64,000 nucleotides of DNA from Pinus tabuliformis (lineage: Eukaryota > Streptophyta > Pinopsida > Pinales > Pinaceae): positions 118,552,989 through 118,616,988 of the forward strand of contig CM062815.1 of the NCBI GenBank assembly GCA_031772625.1, given 5' to 3'. The translations under genes were made by a program, and so were the position numbers. The stretch's first letter is position 1. Each line of letters opens with the position of its first letter. Of the stretch, positions 9,521 to 21,006 are shown one piece after another. The notes below the pieces were generated by a model. The model saw nothing but the letters and a program-made list of their open reading frames with translations, searched no databases and was not told the origin of the DNA.

Positions 9521-11870
9521 GGTTGATTCACATTGGTGTAAATTCCCTTGAGCACTTAACTCCTCAGACTCTAAATCTGGCTTGAGGGTGGTCAGTCGCA
9601 AGAAATATTGCAATGCAATTGGCCTATGGTTGGGTGGACTACTAAATTCACTCCCTTGTTTTCCAATCATTTAATTTAGTCAGATAAGTATACTTGTACA
9701 TATGTTGCATTATGAATGGTGAACGTGATTGTTAGGTGGTATAACAATGTATGTATCGGTACTGATTGTAAGCAATGTGTTATTCCTGGTTGGATATAAT
9801 GAGATGGTTATGTGAATGCTTTTAATGGTTGTGAGGGACTTGCATATCCTTATGGTTGTTGGTATGTTGCCAAGTTACAGAGTTACTTACATGGCCTCGT
9901 AAGAATGCTTGATGTGCACAGTAAGCTATTATTGTGTGTGATTTCCATTGTTTGGAATGGCCATGAATATTTAACTGATTAAGACTATTGATTGGATTTA
10001 TGATGCAATGTATGTCTCATTAGTAGATCTGATGGAGGTTGTTTAAGATCCATTATGTGGTCAAACATGTGCTATTATACTTGAATTCAAAGAGTATTGC
10101 TAGCCATGGTTTGGCTTTTTTTGTGCCTGGTGGCAGGTATGCAAATTGCTTCATTGATATATCATGGCTATCCATAATGTATTGGATGTTAATGTGAAAT
10201 GAGGGCATCATTCTTATAGAAGTTAGTGTTTTGAGTAACAATTCACCTTGGGTAAATCTTGGGTAGGTCCTTGAGATCCTTAAGTTTTTGAAGTCTGAGT
10301 ATTGTAGAGAATTAGACTAGACATCTGGGGCCAGATAAGCTACCATCAAGACTTCTATCTTGGTCAGGTATTTTTTATTAATGTTAATTACTATGATTAC
10401 CTTAAGGGTGGGTATATCGTTAATCAAAGTGATTAGAGATTAATATCTCACTCACGCCCCTTAGTCAAGTGATAAATCCTTGAATATGCATGATACACAA
10501 AAGGTGTGATGGAAGATATTGGCAGTTGTAGAAGGGAAAATTCACAACGCCTTTTGTCTAGCAATGGGCTTCAATTGAATTCTTTCAAGACTCAAGCATG
10601 GTTGATAGAGAGTGTGATGGGAGTCCTCTCATCTAAATATAGGAAAAGTTGAGACAACACCTTCCATTTAGTGTCAAGCTTCTATTGAGTTCCTTTTGGA
10701 CTTGGGAATGGTTGATGGGGAGTGCAACATAAGTAACTTCCATCCATAAACATGAAAATGTGAATTTGCACGAAGGGTTTGGCCCTATGGGACCCCACTA
10801 TTTAGGCTTAGGTGACAGCTGCCACGAAAGTCGAGTAAGGATACGTGGACTCCACATGAGATTCCAAAGGATGTGGATTGGATGGTGTGGCAATAATAAT
10901 GATGTGACATGTTATCAATATGACATGTGGTAGGTAGGAACAACCCTCTTGGATGGCCAAGGGTTTTTTTTGGATAACATGTGGCACCAACAAAGGAGGC
11001 CACATGGAAGGGTGACATCCGTATGATGTCAGCAAGGCATAGTGGAGGCAAGGTGATGTGGAGTTATAGGTGACATGGACTCTACATAGCTATGTGGATG
11101 CCCAACCATGAGTCACACCACACCATCTCATATATGCACTTATCAGGGAACGCTTAAGGCTTGCCTTTTTCATTTAGCATAGTTGACAAAAGGCTCAATG
11201 TCAAATTTGGCATCCATAGAACAAAAAATTTCTATTGCCACTTTCTTTCTAGTTATGGGTTTGATTGACCCTTCCTTGGATGTGGGTGTGATTGACAAAA
11301 GGCGGGACAAAGGTCCATCCATTAATTAACATATAAAGTACCAGATATGGGGAGGGGGCCCACTCATTAACTGTTGGGAAGTAAAAGGGGCCCTTTATGA
11401 ATATAGTTTTTCCATTAAATTCGACTAATCATGCATGTTTTTCCATTAACTTCGACTAATTGTGCCATGGTTTAAGTTGTGAGGTGTTTAACCATTGACC
11501 ACATGGATGCCACATGACACTATATAGTTAGTTAATATCTAAAAGGGCATAAATTTCAATCCAAGAATCAGATTGAGGTAAGGTTTATATAGTCAGAAAT
11601 CTCTTGAAGAGTTCAATGAAATGACGTTATCCAAATTTAATTATGCAAACTTTGGGGAAGAATTAGTTTTGTAACTCCATTCTCCATAATGAGAACATGG
11701 AGGTTAGGTTAATTAAGAGTAAGACCTTTCATTGTCCATATTTAGTATAAAGGGGTGGGACGAAGTGTTACAATAGTGAGGTCAAGCATTCAATTAATCA
11801 AACTATTGGTGCACCTCTACCTAATAGGATAATCTACTACTTCTCATTTCTAGAAAATGAGAAAATAAGT
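9521..11870. other. unassigned repeat-like sequence upstream of the E4 pol fragment
   Basis: About 2.3 kb without a recognisable gene. Two similar passages, near 10510-10620 and 10655-10760, share phrases such as atggttgatagagagtg and atggttgatggggagtg. This suggests an old internal duplication. By position gag and protease of E4 should be here, but I see no zinc knuckle or D-T/S-G motif, so the 5' part of E4 is missing or too decayed to see. Confidence 0.4.
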
Positions 11871-11882
11871 TCCATATCCAAG

Positions 11883-11997
11883 AGATGCTCCAAAAAGGCT
11901 ACATCCGACCAAGTTCCTCACCCTGTTAGAGCACAATTACACTCATGCAAAAGAAATACGAGACGTGGTGACTCTGCATTGATTACCAAGCCCTAAA
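11883..11997 (+). pseudogene. E4 reverse transcriptase, N-terminal part
   Basis: In one frame the sequence reads EMLQKGYIRPSSSPC, a stop, then a decayed stretch leading to LCIDYQALN. This matches the start of gypsy RT, where the family has a conserved KGYIRPS region followed by (R/C)xCIDYRALN. The frame ends at the E5 insertion point. It contains two in-frame stops (TAG and TGA). Confidence 0.8.
11993..11997. repeat. E5 target-site duplication, left copy (CTAAA)
   Basis: CTAAA directly precedes the LTR start TGTTGAAAATGG. The same five bases are at 29986-29990, directly after the other LTR end. Confidence 0.92.
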
Positions 11998-14003
11998 TGT
12001 TGAAAATGGAGGTGTTCAATTTCCTCTTCTCCAAAAACAAGGACCATTCTCTTGCAAGGAAAAATGGTCTTAACACAAAAATAGGTTTTTCAAAAGGTCT
12101 CTTCAATTTATGAGTTATTTTTCACATGTAAACTTAAGCATAAGCAACACAACATCACATAACTCATACGTGGATACATGAAGAGCACAACAACGGATTT
12201 GATGATGGAGTTCACCCCTCGTGGGCTACATCTTTGGACCTACCAACATATCTAGACCACTCCATATATTCAGTGGAAAAAGGAATACATAAAAGTTTGT
12301 TTATAAACATGTGGCTATTTCCCCTTTAAGGAAATTTTCTCCTATAAACAAAATCTCACATAAAACAACATGACAACCTATAGTCATCATGAAAACATTA
12401 GAAACACAAGGTGTCTCCTACAAAGACCCTATACTCCAACTAAAAATGAGCATACATGAGCATATAGTACCTCAACTCCACATTGAAGGGACAATATAAA
12501 ACTTTCCTCAACAAGACATAGTGAGAAAAGTATAGAATAGTTGAACCCTGCAAGTAAAAATTGTTGCAGAAAACCTATGATAGTAAGAAAACCCCTACAA
12601 GGCCTTCTCCATGCTCAAACACCTTTAAGAACTATTCTGAAACACTGATTGATCCAAACACCCATGAACTCGAACTTGCAAAAAATTCCTTTAGATGTGC
12701 TCAAATCAACAAATAGAGGTCACCATTGGATCCAGAAGGTCCAAAACCCTAGGTAGACTCTTTTTGAGCTCCAAAACATTGAAAAATCACAAAGATAATA
12801 TATGGCTCTATAAGCATCCCATGTAGTTTTATTGTTATCTATCCTACAAATCGGACTAATAGTCTAATGGTCCTACAAATTCTCTCTTTTTTCCACTACA
12901 AAGGCAACAATTTCGCCCTCCGACGGTGCAATTAGTTGGATAATTAAATTTCCCAATAACCCTATGCATGGAAATTTAAGCCAAATGGGCCATGTGGCCA
13001 CGGGCTAGTTATTAACGCCCACCCCCACCATCTTAGCACCTTAACTGTCGACCGATGGTTATATTGGTTCCACGGGACCAAGGGACAGGCCAATGTCCCT
13101 CCCTTCCCTTCGAGCTCCCATCATCTATGCGATGGGTCACATGAGTGTGATAGGACCAAGGGTTGGTCCCCTTCATACGCACCCTTCGTTGAGCACCTAA
13201 ACCACTTTCGACATGGTCCTGTGCAGTATCATATGCCCATAGTCTTGGGATTAACTTTTGTGCCCTCCTATTCAGCTCCCCGTCAAGGTTCTATGCTAAG
13301 CATGGTGACCAGGGGCTGGGCTATACCTTAGCCCCTCTCTCTATTTTCCTTCCATCGAGGTTTTATATGGTGGTTGTGACCAGGGGCTATGGCTGGTCAC
13401 TGATCCCCATACCTTCTAGCTATGGCTCATATGATATGGTTGTGACTAGGGGCCATGCCTGGCATCCTGACCCTTCTTCCCAAATGCGACGCTAATAAAA
13501 CTTGAATGCAAATTTGTGTTATATGGGTTAAGACCCACTCGTATAGCAATTAATAGAGCATTTAATTTCTGAACATGAGGTTGGGGATTCGATCTGCCCG
13601 GGCCTCTGGCGACCATACCAAAATTTTACCAGCCATGTGGTGCCACTAGGTTGCCTCTAGTTGGGCCACGTGGCACACCCTCATTGGCTACCACAAACAA
13701 ACGAACCAATCAGAAGGATCCAACTTGCCTTATATGAAGCTGCCACTTGTCATATCCTCATTGGCTCATACCTTCCAGTCACCCAAGCTGATGTCAGTTG
13801 TATGAAAGCCCAGTCAGCAAACTTGCTCATTTTTTTTTAGTTGTTGAGCCAGATGACCAGAATGTGATAACTTGAGCATACAGTGTCAAATTGAGGTGAA
13901 ATGAACATCATTGGATTCTAAACAATGAGCACTTCGACATGATACCAGTTTTAATAATTTCTGGGCAATTTCATTTTTGTGTTAAAATTTTATTGTCTGA
14001 TCA
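11998..14003 (-). repeat. E5 3' LTR (element sense)
   Basis: 2006 bp. It matches the other LTR through distinctive passages, such as the stretch around 12300-12420 against 16335-16395 joined to 28493-28560. Because this copy is uninterrupted at 12350, it serves as the empty site that proves where E6 inserted in the other LTR. Confidence 0.92.
13533..13612 (+). other. tRNA-like segment inside the E5 LTR
   Basis: The sequence has a D-arm/A-box-like part (tatagcaattaatagagca) and, about 30 bases on, a T-arm/B-box-like part (ggggattcgatctgccc). Length and spacing resemble a tRNA body. The acceptor stem does not pair convincingly, so this is a tRNA-derived or tRNA-like relic. The matching copy is at 29648-29715. 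Confidence 0.5.
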
Positions 14004-14141
14004 TACATCCCCACTAGGAACTTTTGGACTCCAAAAGTTTACTTCACTAGTAAATAAAATGAGGCTAAAACTCAAAATCACCCAAAACTCAATGCGAAAT
14101 TCTACTTTTCAATTAGTTCCCTTAAGTCCCAATCAAGGCAT
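14004..14141 (-). other. E5 internal 3' end, including a purine-rich tract
   Basis: On the minus strand the bases just before the LTR read ctagtggggatgta, a weak polypurine tract. No coding motif is visible. Confidence 0.45.
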
Positions 14142-14307
14142 TTTACCTATCTTCTTCGTGAAGACCTACTGTCCTGTTAAGAATCGAAACAAAAATTCTT
14201 ATCACTAATGCAGGAATAAAACACTTTACCTATCTTCTTCGTGAAGACCTACTGTCCTATTAAGAATCGAAACAAAAATTCTTATCACTGATGTAGGAAT
14301 AAAACAC
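14142..14307. repeat. 83-bp tandem duplication inside E5
   Basis: tttacctatcttcttcgtg starts at 14142 and again at 14225. The two units match almost base for base and end ggaataaaacac(t). Because the copies differ at only a few positions, the duplication is recent compared with the divergence of the E5 LTRs. Confidence 0.9.
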
Positions 14308-14932
14308 TTATGAGTGGAATATTAACATTCTCTTTAATCTCATCTTTGCACGGTTCAAAACAACTTCATCTTGAAGTTCAACTGTTGAATTCAAACTTGA
14401 CTCCATCTTGGAAATGGGGAGCAACATAAATTTGTTGTACTGTCCTCAAATTGAGCACGTACATAAAACTACATTGTTGCAAAATTTTCAATGACATAAT
14501 TGGCTTTGCCTACAAAACATAGTCATCTTGTACAATCTTAAACAAATATTCTATTCACAACAAGTTTCATCTTGAATACTTGCATCAGTGAGTACATGAC
14601 AAAATCATAGACAAACTTGGACGACAACTCGTACATTACAAAAGTCCTTGAACATATGGACTTATAACAAGGAAATACATAACATCAATGAAAAACACAT
14701 ACTTGTTGCACATAGTGACTATTATTGTTCACTTTGAAAAAGTACCCAAACAGGTGAACAAAAATAATTAATTACAAATTTAAAAAGCAACTTTACAAAC
14801 AATCTACCCAATCTTTGCCTCTCCTAGGTGTATGGATTCTCTTTTTGCATTAACTTTGCCTTGAAGGCTGCTTTAGGATTGTTGCGAATCCTCTTTTCCA
14901 TCTCTTTCTTCCCTTGCATTAGGTTGCAAAAT
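14308..14932 (-). other. E5 internal sequence downstream of gag
   Basis: No open frame of note. By position it lies between gag and the 3' LTR, where an autonomous element would carry pol. I see no RT or integrase motif. Confidence 0.5.
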
Positions 14933-15956
14933 CTATTTTCCCTTCTTGGAATGAAGCTCTGGATGTAATTTCCAACATCGTTCATTTCCATGCCCATGCA
15001 TCTTGAAATGAGTACAAAATAAAATTATATTGCTTTCCGAAAAAGAAGTCCTCTCATGTGAAGGAGATTCATCATGCTTGATGCCTAGAATTTGAACCAT
15101 TCTTTTAACCATTACAATGCGTTTCTCACAGACAACCACACAATGGTCAAATGCATCACAAAAAATACAAGGGTACATATTCCACAAATAGTCAAAATTA
15201 CCATCATTTGTAAAACACCCATGATATTTATGCCTGTCTCTCGGGCTACAACTTTGACGATGTGGGGTCAACGACGACATGCAAGGTCCCTTCAAGCATT
15301 CATCTCACTTGGGAGACAAATCAACATTGTCACCACCATCTTGGTGTGACATCTCATCCTCTGATGATTGTGGTGCCTCAAATCATTTACAACATTCTCC
15401 AAACTCCCTTTGAGAATATAGCAATCCATGATACTTTGGTCTCTCTTGTTAATATGATTGGTGATCCCTTGGCCATTGATATCGAGGCCTCCTCCTTCAT
15501 AGCCCATTTTAGAAGAAACTTCATACCAATATCTTTGGTATGTTGCTCAAATGATGCAAAAGAGGTGTTATGAACATAAACAGAAGGAATTGTACTTGAA
15601 ATGTTTATTACCTCCTTGAACTTTCCATTCATCTTTTCAGCTTCTGATGATGATGATGACATTTCAGATGACTCAAGCCACCCACTTTTACGAACTGGTA
15701 TATGGTTAGAATCTTAGAGATGCTTGCAAAATGAACATGCATCACATTCCTCATAAGGTCCATAACCATTGTTTGAACCATGGCCACATATTGCTTTCAT
15801 TTTGGAGGTGTCCTGTGCTGTCACGAGAGTGGAAATTTCGGCAACTTGTTGCTCAAGTACATGTTGCAACTGAAGGCACATGTGCCTCTTCTCCTCATCA
15901 GCCATTTCTAGGATTCTTCTCAACTCAATGTTCTCCATACGAAGAGCCAACTTCAT
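14933..15956 (-). pseudogene. E5 gag-like protein, frameshifted
   Basis: Minus-strand frames starting near 15956 give an acidic helical N-terminus (NIELRRILEMADEEKRHMCLQ) likely to form a coiled coil. A serine/acidic stretch (MSSSSSEAEKMNG) and a helical core follow to about 15387. The last frame (15295-14933) ends with a knuckle-like motif, CTHFKMHGHGNERCWKLHPEL, where the second Cys is replaced by Phe. The CWKLHPE tail is common in plant retroelement gag proteins. The first two segments share a frame and the third is shifted. With the primer site just upstream and no pol, this is the element's only protein. Class (copia or gypsy) cannot be settled. Confidence 0.65.
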
Positions 15957-16010
15957 CTCCTCTAGCTCTTGGAGACTCTTCTTGCCTATTCTTGTAAATT
16001 GGTCAGATGA

Positions 16011-16023
16011 GGCTATGATACCA
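16011..16023 (-). other. E5 primer-binding site (tRNA-iMet)
   Basis: The minus strand reads TGGTATCATAGCC, one mismatch to the initiator tRNA-Met complement, two bases from the LTR end at 16026. This sets E5's orientation. Confidence 0.9.
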
Positions 16024-16025
16024 AT

Positions 16026-16395
16026 TGATCTGAAAATGAGGAGGTGATCAATTCCCTCTTCTCCAAAAATAAGGACCGTTCGCCAACGCTTTGCAAGGAA
16101 AAATGGGTCTTAACAAAAAAACATGTTTTTCAAAAGGTTTCTTCAATTTATGAGTTAGTTTTCACATGTAAACTTAAGCATAAGAAACACAACATCACAT
16201 AACTCATACATGCATACATGAAGAGCACAAAAAAGGATTTGGTGATGAAGTTCACCCCTCCTGGGCTACATCTCGAGGCCTGCCAACATAGCTATACCAC
16301 TCCATATATTCATTGGAGAAAGGAGTACATAAAAGTTTGTTGATAAACATGTGGCTATTTCCCCTTTTAGGAAATGTTCTCCTACAAAGAACTCT
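16026..16395 (-). repeat. E5 5' LTR, proximal part
   Basis: TGATCTGAAAATG onwards. It is homologous to the first 360 bases of 11998-14003 and is cut by E6 at 16395/16396. The rest of the LTR is at 28493-29985. Confidence 0.92.
16391..16395. repeat. E6 target-site duplication, left copy (ACTCT)
   Basis: ACTCT abuts the LTR start TGTTGGG. The same five bases follow the 3' LTR at 28488-28492. Confidence 0.95.
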
Positions 16396-17419
16396 TGTTG
16401 GGATGGGGTCCCCTGGGTCAGTTTTGGGGTTAAAAAACTAATTTTTGATATAAATTTTGTTAAAATATGTAAAGTCTCCACAAGTTGTGGATGCAGAGCA
16501 CCTAGACAGTTAGGAATCAAAAGGGGTTTTATCCCCTTGTCTATGTAAATATGAGTCAGTTTTGATATCCACCCATGGTCCACAGACCATGGGATTGTAT
16601 GTAAAAAGCTATAAATAGGTGTGTCTTAGAGAACCTAAGAGAGAGATCTATGTCTATGTTTTGAAAAAGGGCAAGTAAGCGGCAGATAGAAAGAAGGGGA
16701 AATGTTCTGCATCTTAGTGAGTGGAGGCCTAAAGTAGAGTCTGTAGTTGAGTGCATGGAGGCCTAGAGTAGAGTCCACAACTGAGTGCGCAAACCCCTGC
16801 AGCTAAGTGCGCAAGTAAGTTTTGAGTCTATAACCTCATATTGAAGATCAATAAAGAAGGTTGTTGAAGAAAATCATGTGTTAATTTGTTTACTTTTGTT
16901 ATTTATGTTGTGATATGTGTTGTGATGGAATAATCTCTTTATGAAATATTGATCTATTAATGCGCGAATCTATTGGATAAGTCTTATTAACTGAACATAA
17001 TGCATATTAAGTACTTCCACGAAGATTATAATACATTATGTTATGTTTATTAAGTAATTAAGTAGATCTGCGTGAACTCAGATCTAGGGTTATGTAATGG
17101 TGCGCGTAAGTGGCTGATTCATCTATTAAGGGTCTGCAAAGACCTATCATACACCTACGCGAAGGTCTAAGAGGTTGTTTAAAGGAAGTTGCAGCATCAA
17201 GCCCTAGTGGATTATAGATCTACATGAAGGCATATCTAGGGCAGTAAAAGACATCACACTGATCTCTAGATGTAGAAACTTGGTTCCAGCATCCCCCCAT
17301 ACTGCTTTGCGTGAGACTTCAGTGTGCGCTATGCGGGCTAACGCCAAAAGGTTCAGTAGTGTAGGGTTTTGTTTGGCATAATTAACTCTGAACCTAGGTT
17401 AGGACCCACTAATCCAACA
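16396..17419 (+). repeat. E6 5' LTR
   Basis: 1024 bp, TGTTGGGATGGGG to ATCCAACA. A TATA-like agctataaatagg about 210 bases in is a good promoter candidate, followed by the likely transcription start around cttagagaacc. The same box is conserved in the 3' LTR near 27710. Confidence 0.93.
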
Positions 17420-17421
17420 AA

Positions 17422-17439
17422 TGGTTATGTTGTCGGGAC
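17422..17439 (+). other. E6 primer-binding site, decayed
   Basis: tggttatgttgtcgggac begins two bases after the LTR. It shares TGG and GTTGTCGGG with the tRNA-Asn-type primer site used by Athila/Tat elements (TGGCGCCGTTGCCGGGG form) but differs in the middle. The tRNA assignment is tentative; the position is right. Confidence 0.5.
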
Positions 17440-18189
17440 CAGGATCTGCATAAGGAGATGTGTGATTTTGCATCATTGGAATCCGACCAAGAAAGAAATT
17501 GAGAAGTGGTTGGATAGAAATATTCATGAATTCGCGGCGTAGGAAAATAGGAATCCACACCTGTCAAAGGAGCAGTGGTTGGACAAATATTTGTACATAG
17601 AATTATACAAAATTTTCTTCTGCACCTTTCCTGATTGAACTATACGAGTGGATAGCTAAGTTGGCAGATGACCAAGGAAGATGGAGGCTTGACGGTCCAA
17701 TAGTGTGGACTTTGGAGCTAGTTCGAAGGTTGGAAGCTTCTGAAGACAAGATCATGCATGATGTTGACCACTGACTCGATCGAATTATAGGAGCATCTGT
17801 ATATAGTTCGTGGTTGATGCCTCAGTCAGCTACAATGAAGCAGAGCGACGCTTCTTCAAGGGATCACGAGGTAAGTATCTGAGATTTTTTAATACCTAGA
17901 TTAAGATGCTCTTGTGTGAGAAATGGGTCATGTCAGTGCCTTGATGCTTGGATCTACGCGAAGTGGAAGGCTCTTCAAAAATTGAGAAAAAGTAGGCCCT
18001 AAATATAGCCTGTTGACTGGACCTCCTACGAGCAATGACGAGGAAATGACACATGCCTCACCACACAGTGTTGTCTAGCTGATAAGACAGTGTTTTCCAC
18101 AGATACATCATCCATCCACTCCACCTCCACCCTCACCTCCACCGCATACACCTTCTCCCACACCGTCGCTGTCGCCGCCGTCATTCAAC
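17440..18189 (+). other. E6 leader before gag
   Basis: About 750 bp with no long frame. It may hold the packaging signal and the original gag N-terminus, in frames now broken. A repetitive cctccaccctcacctccacc patch is near 18120. Confidence 0.45.
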
Positions 18190-19600
18190 ATGTCGAACTC
18201 AATAACGCTACCAATTTTCAAGGGTATTGGGAGCAAAGATACATATCAGTTCTGGTTTGTTGTGAATTTTTTGTGGAACATGCATCAGATCACTGATGAT
18301 AACATAAATAAGGTGCAATTAGTTACTGCTCTGCAATATCACGCACTAACATGGTATATTAAGTATTGCACTGACCATCCTGTTGCAACGTTAGCAGAGA
18401 CTAAGGATGCTTTAAACAAAGAGTTTAGTAATCCTAATTCTAACTCACAGTCAGTGGTCGGTATCAAGGAAATCATGATGACGGCTGGTGAAATGCCTTG
18501 GGAGTTAGATCAAAGACTGAAATGTGTTATCCGCGAAGCTAATATGCAGCTCATAGAGGGTCAGCACCACGAGTCGTTTATATCCTTAGTTCTACCCCAC
18601 TGAGGATTGCTTTGTCATAGAAGAAGATAGGGACTCAGATGGAAGCCTTGGAAATCGAGATGAGACTGCATGAGACGCCTATTTAGGATGAAACTTTGGG
18701 AGTTCAAAAAATTCACTCGCAGTTGCAGAACGTCTACTTGGAATTGCAGAGCTTGAAAAAAGAGAAGTAGACTAGGTCAGAGGTGCGCGAGGAAATCTGG
18801 TGCCTCAAGTGTAAGATCCAAGGGCATGATAAAGACCACTTCCCTATCTTCGTGAATTCTATTGCATAGGGGGTGGGGGGGGGGGGGGGGGTAATTCCCC
18901 TGAGGCAGGAAGCTCCAACATGACTGAGTGCGGGGCCCGCACTATGGTGCAATATTTGTGAGGTGGCTGGAAAAAACGTAACGGATAATTGTCATTTGCT
19001 GAAAAAGTTCATTCAGACACCACAACAATTGTTCTCTGATTTCTACAAATTTGTGGGCCACGATGAACGCCACTGTTGCAGCTATGAGTTGATGATGGAA
19101 AGAACACCCACCTACTAAATGCAAGTATAAACTTGGCCTCCAGATCAGGGTGTAGGAGGAGTGCGTGGAGGTTATCAAGGAAGATTACAGGGCCAAGGAG
19201 GAGGAGGACCTGGTAGAGGTCATGGTCAGGTTATTTTCTATAACTGTGGGACACCAGAGCACTACGCACTGGAGTGTCAGAATCAGACACACCCATCATG
19301 TCAATATTGTAGCCAATTTGACCACACTATAGAAGAATTCCCTAAGATGATAGCTAAGATGCAGGAGAAGAAGGTGTAGCCCCAGCAACCTACGCAGAAC
19401 TTACAAATGATGAGAGCTAAGCCCCACAAGGAAGACCCGAATGTGAAGATTGTGCTGAGAAGCGGAATAACAACTACAAATGATAAGGGAAAACAGCCTG
19501 AAGAGGACGGATGGGTCCACAAGACCCCGGAAAAGGAATTTGGGTTCGATCTGGAGTGCGCGAAGGAAACATTTATGGAAGCCAAGAAAAGCTTTGCTTA
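18190..19600 (+). pseudogene. E6 gag with several zinc knuckles
   Basis: The first segment (18190-18603) begins MSNSITLPIFKGIGSKDTY and has the gag-core features HALTWYIKYC and EFSNPNSNSQ. It ends at PH followed by TGA because of a one-base loss near 18600; E1 keeps that base. Further on come CLKCKIQGHDKDHFP (last Cys lost), a Gly/Arg-rich linker GRLQGQGGGGPGRGHG, YNCGTPEHYALEC and CQYCSQFDHTIEEFP, so there were at least three knuckles. A G run interrupts at about 18869-18891. Gag packages element RNA, and this copy could not make it whole. The start Met is the first in the frame and is preceded by a proline-coding patch, so the true start may lie upstream. Confidence 0.85.
18869..18891 (+). 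repeat. poly-G tract in E6 gag
   Basis: About 23 bases, all G except one T. E1 has agggggagggggc at the same place, so the run expanded in E6 or is a sequencing/assembly error. Confidence 0.85.
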
Positions 19601-19643
19601 AGCATCTACCTCAAGAAGTTAGAAAAAAGTACTAGAAACCAAC

Positions 19644-20277
19644 ATGCCTACAGAGGTTGATCCCTCTGTACTTACCACATTCTTGGATACCTGCATGAAA
19701 CTTCTACATGATAGAAAGGTTGTGAAATGCGTACAAGAACTGGTAAACAAGTGTACCGATAAAGAAATTGCTCCTGAGGGACACCGCACAATAAGAAAAA
19801 TTGGTAAACATAAGGCAAGAATAGGGCGCGAGATGAGGCTCATCGTGCAGATAGGAGATTATGAGATAGACCAAGTTATTCTAGATTTGGGGTCTAACAT
19901 GAATGTTTTTGCCTAAACAGACATGGGAGAGAATGGGGAGACCTACATTGTATTGGTCTCTGATCCAGCTTAGAATGGATAACAAAAAGAATATCATCCC
20001 TATGGGACGACTACATGGAGTAACAGTGGATATAGAAGGTGCGAGCGTGCTGGCTGATTTTGAAGTAATAGAAATTGTTGACGACATCAATCCATACCCC
20101 GCACTCCTTGGAATTGACTGGGCCATTGATATGAATGGAATCATCAACTTAAAAAGGAGGGTGATGTCATTTGAAATAAAATCACTTTGGGTTGTAGTAC
20201 CATTGGACCCTGCAGAAGGACCGTGCTATACTGAACCGGTCCGTGACTACGAAGAGAGTGATGATGACTTGGATTAG
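19644..20277 (+). pseudogene. E6 aspartic protease
   Basis: Retropepsin that would cut the gag-pol polyprotein. The active-site region is QVILDLGSNMNVF, with the catalytic Asp kept but the usual D-T/S-G changed to DLG. One extra T near 19910 shifts the frame; the new frame resumes LPKQTWERMGRPTLYW, then PMGRLHGVTVDIEGASVLAD, and ends with the family-typical hydrophobic block PYPALLGIDWAIDMNG. An acidic tail DYEESDDDLD ends at a TAG, after which the same frame continues into the gag-like modules. Confidence 0.88.
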
Positions 20278-20970
20278 ATCTACAAAATAACAGCGAAACA
20301 TCAAGACTGGATTAATCCGACAGTTGATGGATGGATTTCATGGGACCGGGAAAGTTCCCATACCTCGAATTCAGATGAAGAATTGGAGCATTGGCAGAAT
20401 ATGCTACATGAAGTATCTATGATGCGCTGCAACATGATGACTAAATCGTTGCGTTGTGTGCCATTGGAGGTAAAACAATTACCCTATTATGATGGTTTAA
20501 CTAACGTAGATAAGTTTTTGGATGCGTTTGAATGAGATGTCCCTGAGGATCACCACTTTCAAGCGTTAGATTTGGTGTTGCATGCTATGCTCGCATGATG
20601 GTGGGGTACGCACAAAAATAGCTTTGATGAATTGCGAGATTACAGGAGGATGATGAGGTTGCGATTTGGTCATCCAAAAATTTGACTGACTGAGAAATAT
20701 GATGGGAGAAATGATCCGCAGAATCATTTAGTGAAGTGAACTAAAGTGTATGGAACAGAACCGCAGCCAGAGTGGGTGCACTTATTCTGTCATACTTTGG
20801 ATACAATTCCTATGAATTGGTATCTAGAAACGAAGCTCCACCATGGCACTATGGAGTGGGATATATTAAGGGAAGGATTCTTAATGACCTTCAGTTTTGA
20901 AGATGGGTTCAAATGCATTGATGAAGCTCTGCAAGAGATTAAGGCAGTGATATTCAGAATTCCGTAGGAT
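20278..20970 (+). pseudogene. two gag-like modules between protease and RT of E6
   Basis: This segment shares the frame of the protease tail and of RT and is interrupted only by in-frame stops. Module 1 (about 20490-20690) has LPYYDGLTNVDKFLDAFE, a Trp pair (WWGTHKNSF) and DYRRMMRLRFG. Module 2 (about 20690-20967) has EKYDGRNDPQNHL, then WVHLFCHTLDTIPMNWY and WDILREGFLMTFSF. The order (F/Y)DG-x-(N/D)-(V/P)-x(2)-(F/H)L, a central A/N-x-x-W(W/Y), then a Trp or acidic residue before a final L-x-x-x-F is the usual pattern of a plant retrotransposon gag core. Gag-like domains after protease are not part of the standard Ty3/gypsy order. This is motif reading only, so it could instead be a gag-derived linker or an unrelated helical domain. 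Confidence 0.55.
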
Positions 20971-21006
20971 CCTTTGGAGTTGGTTCAACTAGATTAGAGC
21001 ACCCAG

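Noticed and set aside
10785..11051. Two overlapping minus-strand ORFs of 75-88 codons
   Set aside because: No motif, two frames open in the same place, and low-complexity His/Ser content; no splice or promoter context.
14933..15295. DIRS-like or Helitron origin for the minus-strand knuckle protein
   Set aside because: The unit is bounded by LTRs with a tRNA primer site and a 5-bp duplication, which fits an LTR element.
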